Positions 34,838 through 43,324 of a stretch of DNA of 64,000 nt are shown here, piece by piece; position 1 is the first letter of the stretch, and every line of letters starts with the position of its first letter. The DNA is taken from NCBI GenBank assembly GCA_948469885.1, contig CAOKMT010000006.1, positions 1 to 64,000 of the forward strand, read 5' to 3'. The DNA is from an uncultured Sporosarcina sp. GTDB lineage: Bacteria; Bacillota; Bacilli; Bacillales_A; Planococcaceae. The translations under genes and the position numbers were made by a program. The notes below the pieces were generated by a model. It saw nothing but the letters and a program-made list of their open reading frames with translations. It was not told the DNA's origin and did no database searches.

Positions 34838-36310
34838 TTGTTACAAGTGGAAAAGATTTCAGGTGGCTATGGTGAGGAACCTGTTGTAAAATCCGTCTCT
34901 TTTCATGTGAAGAAAGGCGAAATGCTTGGTATTTTAGGTCCAAACGGTAGTGGGAAATCGACGTTATTGAAAATTATTTCAGGAATTCTTCCGGCGGAAA
35001 ATGGCACAGTGACGATTGATGGACGACAGGCCTCCCATTATTCACAAAAAGAGTTTGCGCGGAAAGTGGCCGTTTTGCCGCAGTTGCATGCCCATGCATT
35101 TTCCCATACGGTCCGGGAAACGGTCGAGCTTGGCAGGTATCCGCATCAATCCGGCCTTTTTTCTTCATGGTCGGATGCAGACGAAAAAGCGGTCATTGGA
35201 GCGATGAACAGCACGGGCGTAGCTCACTACGGCAAACAATCCATCGAACTGCTTTCAGGCGGCGAACAGCAACGGGTCTTCGTGGCGCAAGCACTTGCGC
35301 AAGAAGCACCGATCCTATTGTTGGATGAGCCGACAAACCATTTGGATATCGCCCACCAACAACAACTGCTCAATACGATACGAAAACAAGCAGTCGAAAA
35401 CGGGTTGACGGTCATCTCGGTCTTTCATGATATTAACTTGGCATCTTTGTACTGCGATCGGCTATTACTCATGGAAGAGGGACGGATTTCGAGAATCGGA
35501 CTCCCGCAAGATGTCGTCAAGGAAGAGGCGATTCAACAAGTATATAAAGCCCTTGTGAAAACAGAGCCACACCCAGAACTACCGAAGCCGCAAATTATTT
35601 TGTTGCCAGATCGGATTGGCGAAAACCTTCCACTTTTGGTGACAAAAGAAGATTTTTTCGTATCCTCGAAATACGTTGTGCTTCACGCAAAAAGTCCGCT
35701 CAAAACGGTGTCATCGGCAGTTCATAATGCAGGAACAGGATGGTATAAAACGTTTGTGAATCGTCATGTTGATACGGCCTACAATCCCGCTGATGTGAAA
35801 GGAGAAATGGCCGACTACTTGGCAACTGAAGGTTTTCGACTAACGGACACGGTTGGGATGATGACTGCGGTGACGACGGAACATGTGGAAATTGGTGAAT
35901 ACGCAGGCAAATTCGGGACAATTCTCGTGGCGGTTACAGCGGGAATCGGGAATGCGGTAGATGTATCGCAAGCATTGAAGCGCGATGAAGCGCCTCGCAT
36001 CGGTACCATTAACACTTGGATCATTATAAATGGGGAATTACCGGATGAGGCATTCATCCAAGCGATGATAACAGCGACGGAAGCGAAAGCGAAAGCGCTC
36101 CAAACGGAACAAGTGAAAGATCCATTGACGGATACAATCGCGACGGGTACATCGACGGATAGCATGCTCGTTGCAGCGACGCAACAAGGCGAGGAGCTCC
36201 CTTATGCAGGCCCGGTCACCGAGCTTGGCAGGCTCATTGCACACGGCGTGTACGAGTGTACAGTGCGGGCTGTTCAAGCCTATAAGAAAGCGAAAGGATG
36301 GCCGTCATGA
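34838..36310 (+). CDS. btuD-cbiZ: Fused BtuD ATPase and adenosylcobinamide amidohydrolase CbiZ
   Basis: 490 residues in two parts. Residues 1-255 are an ABC ATPase: GILGPNGSGKSTLLKIISG (Walker A), ELLSGGEQQRVFVAQAL (signature), ILLLDEPTNHLDI (Walker B) and VFHDINLA (switch His). Residues about 265-490 are a CbiZ domain: VVLHAKSPLKTVSSAVHNAG, FVNRHVDTAYNPADV, TVGMMTAVTTEH, LVAVTAGIGNAVD and GTSTDSMLVAATQQG. CbiZ removes the aminopropanol arm of adenosylcobinamide or pseudocobamides to give cobyric acid. Uptake and remodelling are thus in one polypeptide. TTG at 34838 with AAAGGAG upstream is the likely start. I recall similar fusions from Bacillus halodurans. Confidence 0.93.
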   Translation: MLQVEKISGGYGEEPVVKSVSFHVKKGEMLGILGPNGSGKSTLLKIISGILPAENGTVTIDGRQASHYSQKEFARKVAVLPQLHAHAFSHTVRETVELGRYPHQSGLFSSWSDADEKAVIGAMNSTGVAHYGKQSIELLSGGEQQRVFVAQALAQEAPILLLDEPTNHLDIAHQQQLLNTIRKQAVENGLTVISVFHDINLASLYCDRLLLMEEGRISRIGLPQDVVKEEAIQQVYKALVKTEPHPELPKPQIILLPDRIGENLPLLVTKEDFFVSSKYVVLHAKSPLKTVSSAVHNAGTGWYKTFVNRHVDTAYNPADVKGEMADYLATEGFRLTDTVGMMTAVTTEHVEIGEYAGKFGTILVAVTAGIGNAVDVSQALKRDEAPRIGTINTWIIINGELPDEAFIQAMITATEAKAKALQTEQVKDPLTDTIATGTSTDSMLVAATQQGEELPYAGPVTELGRLIAHGVYECTVRAVQAYKKAKGWPS

Positions 36311-37266
36311 TGCTGGCACATCTCACCGCCGTCGCCATCGGCTTCTGGCTTGATCGCATAATTGGAGATCCTCCGAAATGGCCGCATCCTGTTCGTTGGA
36401 TCGGCACGTTCATTGCGAAAATGACGACCATTTTAAATAAAGGGCGGCATCGTGTTTGGAAAGGTGCATTGCTGCTGTTTCTAACGTCGACGATTGTGTT
36501 TAGCATTGTGTATGTCGTTATGGCATATAGCTATTCATTGCACCTTTTCATAGGTATCGCCATGGAAAGTACACTCATTGCGATTGGTCTGGCACAAAAA
36601 AGCTTGCGTGATGCGGCGTTTGAAGTGTACAAGCCTCTGGCAGGCGGCGATGTAGAGACGGCACGGACAAAATTATCATGGATTGTCGGCAGGGATACGG
36701 CCCAGTTAAGCGAAAGCGAGATTGCGCGTGGCGCCGTTGAAACGGTTTCCGAAAATACAGCAGACGGCGTCACATCACCACTTTTCTTCGCATTTTTATT
36801 CGGTGCCCCTGGATTATGGTTATACAAAGCGGTGAATACGCTCGATTCGATGATTGGTTATCAAGATGAACGTTTTGAAAAGTTTGGCAAGTTTTCTGCG
36901 CGTGCCGATGATGTTTTGAATTTCATTCCAGCGCGTATGACGGGACTTATTATTATTTTAGGGACACCAAATGCTTGGGGAATATCATTGGTGCAACGTT
37001 TTTCAAGTTGGAAGCGGGACGCACGTCGTCATGCAAGCCCGAACAGCGGTTTTTTGGAAGCTGCCACGGCATGGCAATTGGGCGTGACGCTCGGAGGAAC
37101 AAATACATATCGCGGACAAGTGTCAACGAGGCCTGAAATTGGTCCAAGTCATATGCCTTTACGTGCGATACATATAAAATCTGTTATTCGAGAAATGCAT
37201 CGGGCATCTTTCATCTTTTGGATTTTACTGACAGTGATAGGAGTGATGTTGTATGCAGTTGCCTGA
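36307..37266 (+). CDS. cbiB: Adenosylcobinamide-phosphate synthase
   Basis: CbiB/CobD-type membrane enzyme that joins cobyric acid with aminopropanol phosphate. 319 residues, about five helices. FWLDRIIGDPPKWPHPVRWI at the start (quoted in full at 20), then AKTKLSWIVGRDT-like TKLSWIVGRDTAQLSE, RGAVETVSENTADGVTSPLF and MIGYQDERFEKFGKFSARAD. It restores what CbiZ has opened, closing the salvage loop. ATG at 36307 overlaps the previous stop (ATGA); AAAGG lies about ten bases upstream. Confidence 0.94.
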   Translation: MMLAHLTAVAIGFWLDRIIGDPPKWPHPVRWIGTFIAKMTTILNKGRHRVWKGALLLFLTSTIVFSIVYVVMAYSYSLHLFIGIAMESTLIAIGLAQKSLRDAAFEVYKPLAGGDVETARTKLSWIVGRDTAQLSESEIARGAVETVSENTADGVTSPLFFAFLFGAPGLWLYKAVNTLDSMIGYQDERFEKFGKFSARADDVLNFIPARMTGLIIILGTPNAWGISLVQRFSSWKRDARRHASPNSGFLEAATAWQLGVTLGGTNTYRGQVSTRPEIGPSHMPLRAIHIKSVIREMHRASFIFWILLTVIGVMLYAVA

Positions 37267-38332
37267 CCACGGTGCGAATCCGCATCATGTCTATGAGAAA
37301 TTTGGAATGACCCCACCAATGCAAATTTTAGATTTCAGTGAAAATGTCAATCCAGCGGGGTTTCCGGAACGCGTCTATGAAATGTGGACGGATCTTATGG
37401 CAAAGCTGACGATTTATCCAGACCCGGAAGCGGAACCATTTTTATCTGCCGCGGCCCACTTTCATAACATCGGAAAAGAATCTTTATTTGCAGGGAACGG
37501 GGCTGCGGAACTGCTTGCCCTCGTTGCGGAACGATATCGGGACAAGAAAGCAATTGTCGTCCATCCAACATTTTCAGAGTATGAAGCAACATTGAAAGCA
37601 AAAAATGTTGAAATCATTCGGATCCTTTCATCCGAAGAAGAAGGGTTCAGCTTGCCGTTAAAAGAGCTCATTCAAGCGATGGAAACTGCTTCGGTTCTCT
37701 ATCTATGTACGCCGAATAATCCGACGGGTATTATGCCAGGACGTGACGAATTGGACAAATTGGTTCGACGAGGGGCAGAAGTCGGATGTGATGTTGTTTT
37801 GGACGAAGCTTTCATCGATTTTGTCGATGAATCTTTGTCTTTCATTCCGCGAATTTTAGAAAATGCACATGTGACAGTCGTCCGATCGATGACGAAAATG
37901 TACGCGATGCCTGGTATTCGGCTTGGCTATATCGTGGCGGCCCCGTCTGTCATCGAAGAAATAAAAGCGCTGGCCCCGCATTGGAATGTCAATGGAATTG
38001 CAGCCCATATTGGAGCGGCCTGTTTGACGGATGAACCCTTTAGAGAGCGGGCGATTAAACAAAGTGCAGATGAACGTGAAGAGCTGACGCTTTTTTTACG
38101 AAAGCACGGTTGTTTGGTGACGGATTCAGTTGCCAACTTTCTTTCCTTTACCCCGGGGGCAGGACAGGATGTGAGGAAATTGTACCGGCATTTGTTGACG
38201 CGGGGAATTGTCCTTCGACATTCGGAAAATTTTATTGGAATGGACGGCAAATGGCTACGGGTCGGGATGAAAAACCGAGCGGCAATGAATCTTTTGAAAG
38301 AGGAGTTGTCTGTATGGTTCGCGGAAAACTGA
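37253..38332 (+). CDS. cobD: L-threonine-O-3-phosphate decarboxylase
   Basis: PLP-dependent class I/II aminotransferase-fold enzyme making aminopropanol phosphate for CbiB. 359 residues; MQILDFSENVNPAGFP, FAGNGAAELLALVAERY, CTPNNPTGIMPGRDE, VVLDEAFIDFVDE and the PLP-lysine motif RSMTKMYAMPGIRLGY are all seen. HisC is the close paralogue, but the leader and context favour CobD. Overlaps cbiB by 14 bases. Confidence 0.92.
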   Translation: MQLPDHGANPHHVYEKFGMTPPMQILDFSENVNPAGFPERVYEMWTDLMAKLTIYPDPEAEPFLSAAAHFHNIGKESLFAGNGAAELLALVAERYRDKKAIVVHPTFSEYEATLKAKNVEIIRILSSEEEGFSLPLKELIQAMETASVLYLCTPNNPTGIMPGRDELDKLVRRGAEVGCDVVLDEAFIDFVDESLSFIPRILENAHVTVVRSMTKMYAMPGIRLGYIVAAPSVIEEIKALAPHWNVNGIAAHIGAACLTDEPFRERAIKQSADEREELTLFLRKHGCLVTDSVANFLSFTPGAGQDVRKLYRHLLTRGIVLRHSENFIGMDGKWLRVGMKNRAAMNLLKEELSVWFAEN

Positions 38333-38889
38333 CGTTTATAACAGGCGGTGTTCGAAGTGGGAAAAGTGCTTACGCAGAACAGTTACTTGTCAAAGAAGCA
38401 CATGCTCATAATAGGCGTCTCGTTTATATCGCTTCCGGTACCGCGACAGATCCAGAGATGGCGACGCGCATCAAGCGGCACCGGCAGGATCGTTCGCGGG
38501 AGAACTGGACAACATACGAACAGCCAAAGAATTTAGAAACGCTTTTACCTTTCATTCAGCGAGGGGATCTTGTACTTTGGGACTGTTTGACAACGTGGCT
38601 GGCGAATGAGTTGTATGCTGGTTGGGAAACAGGAATGCCGTGTGTTGGACAGGTCGGTTGTATGGAACAGAAAGAAGTTACGTTGTATGAAACGATTGAG
38701 ACGATTATATCGAAGGCCTCACAATTTGTGATCGTTTCCAACGAAGTGCTTGATGAATGTCCTTCCTCACTTGCGGAAGTCCGATTGTACAGCGAATGGC
38801 TTGGCCGCTTACATCAAAAGCTTGTGAATAAAGCGGATACAGCGATTGAAATGGACTATGGGCTGGTGAAAATTTGGAAAAGTCGATAG
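38314..38889 (+). CDS. cobU: Adenosylcobinamide kinase/guanylyltransferase (CobU), C-terminus divergent
   Basis: 191 residues. The P-loop FITGGVRSGKSAYAEQLL and the region EMATRIKRHRQDR, which carries the histidine that takes GMP in CobU, are intact. The usual C-terminal NEVGxGIVP...FRD...GRxNQ block is instead SNEVLDECPSSLAEVRLYS then LGRLHQKL, so the GxGIVP loop is missing. It is also about 15 residues longer in the middle (ETGMPCVGQVGCMEQKE). ATG at 38314 with AGAGGAG upstream, overlapping cobD by 19 bases. A second CobU-like gene lies at 41025. Confidence 0.85.
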   Translation: MVRGKLTFITGGVRSGKSAYAEQLLVKEAHAHNRRLVYIASGTATDPEMATRIKRHRQDRSRENWTTYEQPKNLETLLPFIQRGDLVLWDCLTTWLANELYAGWETGMPCVGQVGCMEQKEVTLYETIETIISKASQFVIVSNEVLDECPSSLAEVRLYSEWLGRLHQKLVNKADTAIEMDYGLVKIWKSR

Positions 38890-38900
38890 GGGGTAGCGAA

Positions 38901-39737
38901 ATGAACGGGATAATCGTCTTAGGAACAGCATCGGATTCCGGGAAGACGATGATTTGTACAGCACTTTGCCGTTTATTGGCCGATGAGGGGGTACGTGTGA
39001 CCCCGTTCAAGTCACAAAATATGTCTCGATTTTCTGCACGGACTGAAAATGGCGAAGAGATAAGTCGTGCACAGTTTATACAAGCGGTGGCGGCTAGAAC
39101 AAAACCGTCCATTCATATGAATCCGATTTTATTGAAATCGATGCCGGGGATGAAATCGGAAGTGCATGTACTCGGGAAGAGATGGGGCCCGGTTTCCGGC
39201 ATGGCTTATCGAGATCAGTTTTTTAAACGCGGCATTGAAGCGATTGAAATAGCGCTCGACAAACTGTCCGAAACGTATGAAACCGTCATTATCGAGGGAG
39301 CGGGCAGTCCAGCAGAAGTGAATTTGAATGACCGGGAAATCGTCAATATGCGTGTTGCGGAAATGGCAAATGTACCTGCCGTATTAGTTGCGGACATAGA
39401 CCGAGGGGGCGCAATTGCCTCTATTGTGGGGACGCTTCAACTACTCCCGCCGAATCACCGTGCCCGTATCAAAGCGATCATTATCAATAAATTTCATGGG
39501 GACATTTCTTTATTCCAAGAAGGGGTCGAATTCATCGAATCATACACGGGAGTTCCTGTTGCGGGTGTCATTCCCTATAAAGGTAATCACGGAATTGAAG
39601 AGGAAGATACGGATCGTCCGGTAACGCAAGCGCCGATGGGCATCGATGTCTATGACGCCTGGGCGAATCATGTGAAAGCGAATCTGGATTGGTCGCTTAT
39701 GAAAAAAGTTTTAACCGAGCCGGGGGTAAGGCCGTGA
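38901..39737 (+). CDS. cobQ: CobQ-like cobyric acid synthase lacking the glutaminase domain
   Basis: 278 residues against about 490-510 for normal CobQ. The ATPase part is complete: VLGTASDSGKTMICTALCRL (P-loop), VTPFKSQNMS, ISRAQFIQAVAARTKP, MNPILLKS, IIEGAGSPAEVNLNDREIVN and VADIDRGGAIASIVGTL. After VIPYKGNHGIEEEDT the sequence goes directly to GIDVYDAWANHVKANLDW, which resembles the extreme C-terminus of full-length CobQ. About 210 residues, the GATase domain with its Cys and His, are gone without a frameshift. It may be a remnant or have a changed role; the CbiZ route does not need amidation. ATG at 38901 after AGGGGG. Confidence 0.85.
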   Translation: MNGIIVLGTASDSGKTMICTALCRLLADEGVRVTPFKSQNMSRFSARTENGEEISRAQFIQAVAARTKPSIHMNPILLKSMPGMKSEVHVLGKRWGPVSGMAYRDQFFKRGIEAIEIALDKLSETYETVIIEGAGSPAEVNLNDREIVNMRVAEMANVPAVLVADIDRGGAIASIVGTLQLLPPNHRARIKAIIINKFHGDISLFQEGVEFIESYTGVPVAGVIPYKGNHGIEEEDTDRPVTQAPMGIDVYDAWANHVKANLDWSLMKKVLTEPGVRP

Positions 39738-40498
39738 ATGGTTTGTTGCTTGCTTTGCAGTTTTTTACAATCCTTCCCATACGAAAAGAATTGCCGCTCG
39801 GCCGAAAAGAAGTAACGGCAATGTATGTGGCGCTTCCATTCGTCGGAGCGGCAATCGGGCTTTTCATGTATGCACTATGTTTTCTACTATTGGACTATTC
39901 CAGCATGGGGACATTGCTGACCGCGGTTTTGATCGTTTTGTCTAGTATCGTATTGACGGGTGGCTTACATCTCGATGGCTGGGCGGATACAAGCGACGCT
40001 TTCTTTTCATACAGGGATCGCGACAAGCGTCTCGAAATTTTGGCGGACCCGCGTCTTGGTGCATTCGGCACGATGGGCCTCGTTCTATTGATCATCCTTA
40101 AAGTTGCATTGTTCAATGAATTGTTGTTGCGCGAAGCGATGAGTCTCGCATTATTCATAGGGATCCCATTTTTGGCAAGAGCAAGTATGACGTTGTATTT
40201 TTCAACAACTAGTCCTGCCAAAAATGAAGGGCTTGCCCATTTTTTTAAGGAAAAACTTCAGACGAAAAATGTTGTCGGAATAGCAGTCGGTGCGTCTGCG
40301 CTTGGCCTCATCGGTATAGGATTGTTGGTACAAAGCTTCTGGATGCCGATTATTTTCGTCATCGTCCTTTGTGTAGCGATGTTATTGTATAGAACTTGGT
40401 CACTAAAACATTTCGGCGGTGTCACTGGCGACTTGGCGGGCGCGTTCGTTGAAGGAATGGAGGCGGTTTTATGGCTCGTCGTGTTATTATCACTTTAA
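39734..40498 (+). CDS. cobS: Adenosylcobinamide-GDP ribazoletransferase
   Basis: Membrane cobalamin synthase joining AdoCbi-GDP with alpha-ribazole (phosphate). 254 residues, six or so helices. LLLALQFFTILPIRKELPLG at the start, then GGLHLDGWADTSDAFFSYRD with the metal-binding acidic motif, ADPRLGAFGTMGLV, and GGVTGDLAGAFVEGMEA near the end. GTG at 39734 overlaps the cobQ stop (GTGA). The upstream frame has no ribosome site. Confidence 0.94.
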   Translation: MNGLLLALQFFTILPIRKELPLGRKEVTAMYVALPFVGAAIGLFMYALCFLLLDYSSMGTLLTAVLIVLSSIVLTGGLHLDGWADTSDAFFSYRDRDKRLEILADPRLGAFGTMGLVLLIILKVALFNELLLREAMSLALFIGIPFLARASMTLYFSTTSPAKNEGLAHFFKEKLQTKNVVGIAVGASALGLIGIGLLVQSFWMPIIFVIVLCVAMLLYRTWSLKHFGGVTGDLAGAFVEGMEAVLWLVVLLSL

Positions 40499-41073
40499 TT
40501 CGCCATCTTCCAACCGTTGGCAATCAAAGGCATCAGTATATCGGTTGGACGGATGAATCGATTGCAGATGTCGGGACTGCTGAATGGAAGCTTCCGTGGG
40601 AACCGGAGGAAGTGTACGGGAGTGATTTACGTCGCGCCCAAGAAAGTGCGGCTCTTTATTTTCCACAAGCTAAGTTTAAGGCGGATTTTCGGTTTCGGGA
40701 AAGTCATTTTGGGGAGTGGGAAGGGAAAACGTATGAAATATTGAAAGATAATGAGGCATACCGTGCGTGGATTGATAACCCATATAGACAGACGCCGCCT
40801 GACGGTGAAAGTTTAGCGATCACTGAGAAACGGGTGCTTTCAGCATTTACGGAGTTAATCAAAGAAGAGGAAGACTGTTTTGTCGTAACGCATGGCGGTC
40901 CGATCCGAATATTGCTCACGCGGTTTTCGCCCGTTAAGAAGGACTTTTGGTCATGGCGTATTCCGCATGGCTCGGCGTGGCGCCTCGAATGGGAGGACGA
41001 CAAGAAGTTTAAGGAGGGTGAGCGATGCACGTCTTTATCGGCGGTGCCCATAACGGCAAACGGGCGTATGTGA
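40471..41073 (+). CDS. cobC: Alpha-ribazole phosphatase-like histidine phosphatase
   Basis: 200 residues of the phosphoglycerate-mutase/histidine-phosphatase fold: catalytic LIRHLPTVGN, DLRRAQESAALYFP, FRESHFGEWEGKTYE and the second histidine VVTHGGPIRILLTR. In this cluster it should remove phosphate from alpha-ribazole-5'-phosphate or from cobalamin-5'-phosphate. ATG at 40471 lies in the end of cobS with AATGGAGG upstream. Overlaps the next gene by 49 bases. Confidence 0.87.
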   Translation: MARRVIITLIRHLPTVGNQRHQYIGWTDESIADVGTAEWKLPWEPEEVYGSDLRRAQESAALYFPQAKFKADFRFRESHFGEWEGKTYEILKDNEAYRAWIDNPYRQTPPDGESLAITEKRVLSAFTELIKEEEDCFVVTHGGPIRILLTRFSPVKKDFWSWRIPHGSAWRLEWEDDKKFKEGERCTSLSAVPITANGRM

Positions 41074-41444
41074 AAGAATTGTTGAAAGCGCAGGGCAGAA
41101 CGGACATACAATGGGTTGAAGGCAGATTGCCTTTACCTGGTACGGAACCGGTTGTTATTGCGGGGATTGAGCAGTGGCTTGCACAATGTGGACTGAGCGA
41201 AGAACAGGCGATTCGTCGGATGATGGAAGCTGTTCACAACCGGGATGCGGTGGTTGTTTTAACGGATATCGGACGCGGCATCGTGCCGATGGAAGCAGAT
41301 CAAAGAGAGTTGCGGGATATATGCGGGCGGCTGTATCAACGATTGATGTCGGAAGCGGACGAAGTGACTCGGATTTGGTACGGCATTGCACAAACATTGA
41401 AAAGGGGAGAGCAGGATGAAAATTTATACGAAAACGGGAGATAA
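41025..41444 (+). CDS. Short second CobU-like protein with degenerate P-loop
   Basis: 139 residues, against 170-190 for CobU. The N-terminus VFIGGAHNGKRAYVKELL aligns with the CobU P-loop but has Arg in place of Ser/Thr after GK. The middle, including the guanylylated histidine region, is shortened. The C-terminus VVVLTDIGRGIVPMEADQRE, LRDICGRLYQRLMSEADEV and WYGIAQTLK is the well-conserved CobU end that the first CobU lacks. It may be a partner subunit, a remnant or a specialised kinase. ATG at 41025 follows AAGGAGGGTGAGC. Confidence 0.78.
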   Translation: MHVFIGGAHNGKRAYVKELLKAQGRTDIQWVEGRLPLPGTEPVVIAGIEQWLAQCGLSEEQAIRRMMEAVHNRDAVVVLTDIGRGIVPMEADQRELRDICGRLYQRLMSEADEVTRIWYGIAQTLKRGEQDENLYENGR

Positions 41445-42006
41445 AGGGAAAACAAGTTTAATAGGTGGACGTGTAGATAAAGATGATCTTCGGGTTGAAG
41501 CGTATGGCACGATGGATGAGTTGAATTCATTTGTTGGGAAAGCGATGACAGAGCTTGATTCGGATCTCTTTAAAGATTTGCTTGAAGACCTAGAAGCAAT
41601 CCAAAACGAATTGTTTGACGGAGGTGGGGACCTCGCAAATGTCATGAAAGAGCGTCATTATAAGCTGACAGACGAACCGATTGAAATACTGGAACGGCGG
41701 ATTGATGAATTAATGGAAGAAGCGCCGCCATTGGAAAAGTTCATCTTACCAGGGGGGGCGCCGGCTGCAGCGACGTTGCATATTGCACGAACAGTCACGA
41801 GACGGGCTGAACGGGTAACTGTTACGCTTATGAAAGAAATAGAAGATGTGTCACCTGTTGTCAGCCGCTATTTAAATAGGCTATCCGATTACTTTTTTGT
41901 TGCCGCACGCATTGTGAATTCACGCCTCAATATTCCGGATAACGAATATGTCCGGAGCGCGAAAGTGTTTAGAACAGGGAAGTCTGATAAGAAAAAGGAT
42001 GAATGA
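41416..42006 (+). CDS. pduO: Cob(I)alamin adenosyltransferase, PduO type
   Basis: ATP:cob(I)alamin adenosyltransferase that makes the adenosyl ligand. 196 residues; MKIYTKTGDKGKTSLIGGRV (the ATP-binding start), VEAYGTMDELNSFVGKA, FILPGGAPAAATLHIARTVTRRAER in parts FILPGGAPAAATLH and ARTVTRRAER, and VSRYLNRLSDYFFVAAR are all family motifs. ATG at 41416 overlaps the previous gene by 29 bases; GGGGAGAGCAGG is the ribosome site. Provides coenzyme for IcmF further downstream. Confidence 0.95.
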   Translation: MKIYTKTGDKGKTSLIGGRVDKDDLRVEAYGTMDELNSFVGKAMTELDSDLFKDLLEDLEAIQNELFDGGGDLANVMKERHYKLTDEPIEILERRIDELMEEAPPLEKFILPGGAPAAATLHIARTVTRRAERVTVTLMKEIEDVSPVVSRYLNRLSDYFFVAARIVNSRLNIPDNEYVRSAKVFRTGKSDKKKDE

Positions 42007-42010
42007 ACGT

Positions 42011-42496
42011 ATGCAATTGAAACGACTGACATTGACCGCCATGTTTGCAGCGCTATGCGCTGTCGGCGGTCTGTTGAAAATTCCAATTGCCATTGGATCG
42101 ACTGCCCTTGATTCAACGCCGGCCCTTTTATCTGCGGCTTTTTTGCCGCCGTTTTACGCAGGCTTGGCATCAGGTATCGGCCATACGGCTTCGGCGATGT
42201 ATGCTGGGTTTCCGCTAGGCCCTTTTCATCTGTTCATCGCACTTGAAATGCTCTGTATAGTCGCTGTTTTTGCCTGGTTGCATAAAGCGCAAAAAAATAC
42301 TTTGAAATGGGTGTTTTTCATCGTCGCGAATGGTTTGCTCGCTCCAATTCCATTCTATTTCCTTGTTTCTCCGGCTTTTTTCTTCGGCGCGGTTCCGTCC
42401 ATCTTTGTGGCAACGCTTGTAAACGCAGTGCTTGCTGCTGTCGCCATGCCAGCATTGCAAGCGGTGGCGAATCGTGAATGGGGGGAACTTCGATGA
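42011..42496 (+). CDS. cblT: ECF-type S component, alpha-ribazole transporter CblT
   Basis: 161 residues with five or six helices: LKRLTLTAMFAALCAVGGLL, KIPIAIGSTALDSTPALLSA, SGIGHTASAMYAGFPLGP. S components of energy-coupling-factor transporters have this size and fold. Its pairing with the CblS-like gene below, as in Listeria and Geobacillus, points to alpha-ribazole uptake. ATG at 42011; an ATG at 41999 is possible, overlapping the previous stop. Membrane protein; ECF core subunits are elsewhere. Confidence 0.8.
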   Translation: MQLKRLTLTAMFAALCAVGGLLKIPIAIGSTALDSTPALLSAAFLPPFYAGLASGIGHTASAMYAGFPLGPFHLFIALEMLCIVAVFAWLHKAQKNTLKWVFFIVANGLLAPIPFYFLVSPAFFFGAVPSIFVATLVNAVLAAVAMPALQAVANREWGELR

Positions 42497-43176
42497 GGAA
42501 TGCCATAGATATAGGGAATGGTTTCATCGTAACGACCGATAATTCGGGAGGCATCGGTGAAAAGGAAAGGGATGTCGTTGCGGCTCCGGATCGAATCACC
42601 GCCCATTATGCCGCACGTGTCGCGCTGCTTGAACAATGGGCGGCCCATGCGGAACCGATGACCGTTTTACTTCACAACTTCACCGGTGATGGAAGTTGGA
42701 TAAGCTACGTTGAAGGAGTGAAGGATTTATTCCATGAGGCTGGACTTGAAGTGCCGCCTATTCGTGGAAGCTCGGAAACGAATATGGAGCTCTTGCAATC
42801 CGCGGTTGCGGTGACGATGGTCGGCAAAAGGAAAAGAGTTGAAGCAGCAGAGGATTTGGAATGGTATACATACGGTACGCCTCTCGTCGGACAGGATGTA
42901 TTGGAACGTTCAAAAGAGATCGCGTCTGTCAGACTTCTCTGGAAGGCGATTGAGGCTGGGGTTGTACATCGGATTTGGCCAGTCGGTTCGCGTGGGGTTT
43001 TGGAAGAGGTGCGGATGATGACAGGTAATTCCGAAGCACAAGTGGAGACGACACATCCAAGCGGTAAGTCAGCAGGCCCCGCAACTATTGTAATCCTGGG
43101 AATTCAAGCAGGAAAAAGGGAAGAAGCGGCTGAATTGCTTGGTCCGTCGATGAAGAAAATACGTATATTCTCGTAA
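42493..43176 (+). CDS. cblS: Alpha-ribazole kinase CblS (AIR synthase-like)
   Basis: 227 residues. AIDIGNGFIVTTDNSGGIGE, then ERDVVAAPDRITAHYAARVA and ETNMELLQSAVAVTMVG resemble the PurM/ThiL (AIR synthase) ATPases to which CblS belongs. CblS phosphorylates alpha-ribazole to feed CobS, so CobT and free dimethylbenzimidazole activation are not needed. ATG at 42493 overlaps the cblT stop (ATGA). Last gene of the riboswitch-controlled operon. Confidence 0.8.
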   Translation: MRNAIDIGNGFIVTTDNSGGIGEKERDVVAAPDRITAHYAARVALLEQWAAHAEPMTVLLHNFTGDGSWISYVEGVKDLFHEAGLEVPPIRGSSETNMELLQSAVAVTMVGKRKRVEAAEDLEWYTYGTPLVGQDVLERSKEIASVRLLWKAIEAGVVHRIWPVGSRGVLEEVRMMTGNSEAQVETTHPSGKSAGPATIVILGIQAGKREEAAELLGPSMKKIRIFS

Positions 43177-43178
43177 AG

Positions 43179-43244
43179 CCCGTGTACTGGGATTGGCAAA
43201 ACGTGAAATTTTGTCAATGGCTAGCATATGCGGGTTTTGTTTTG
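43179..43244 (+). terminator. Two-tier hairpin terminator of the B12 operon
   Basis: Outer pairing CCCGTGTA / TATGCGGG encloses an inner stem ATTGGCAAAA / TTTTGTCAAT; GTTTTGTTTTG follows. Right after the cblS stop. Confidence 0.7.
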
Positions 43245-43324
43245 CGGAAATTGTTAAAAAGGGGGATTTTCCTCCTTATCCAAAATTAATTTACAGACAA
43301 TTTACACATTATTACTATTTGGCA

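Noticed and set aside
33984..34889. 301-codon forward frame overlapping btuC
   Set aside because: Cys/Arg/His-rich with no ribosome site; it is the shifted frame of btuC, which has all family motifs.
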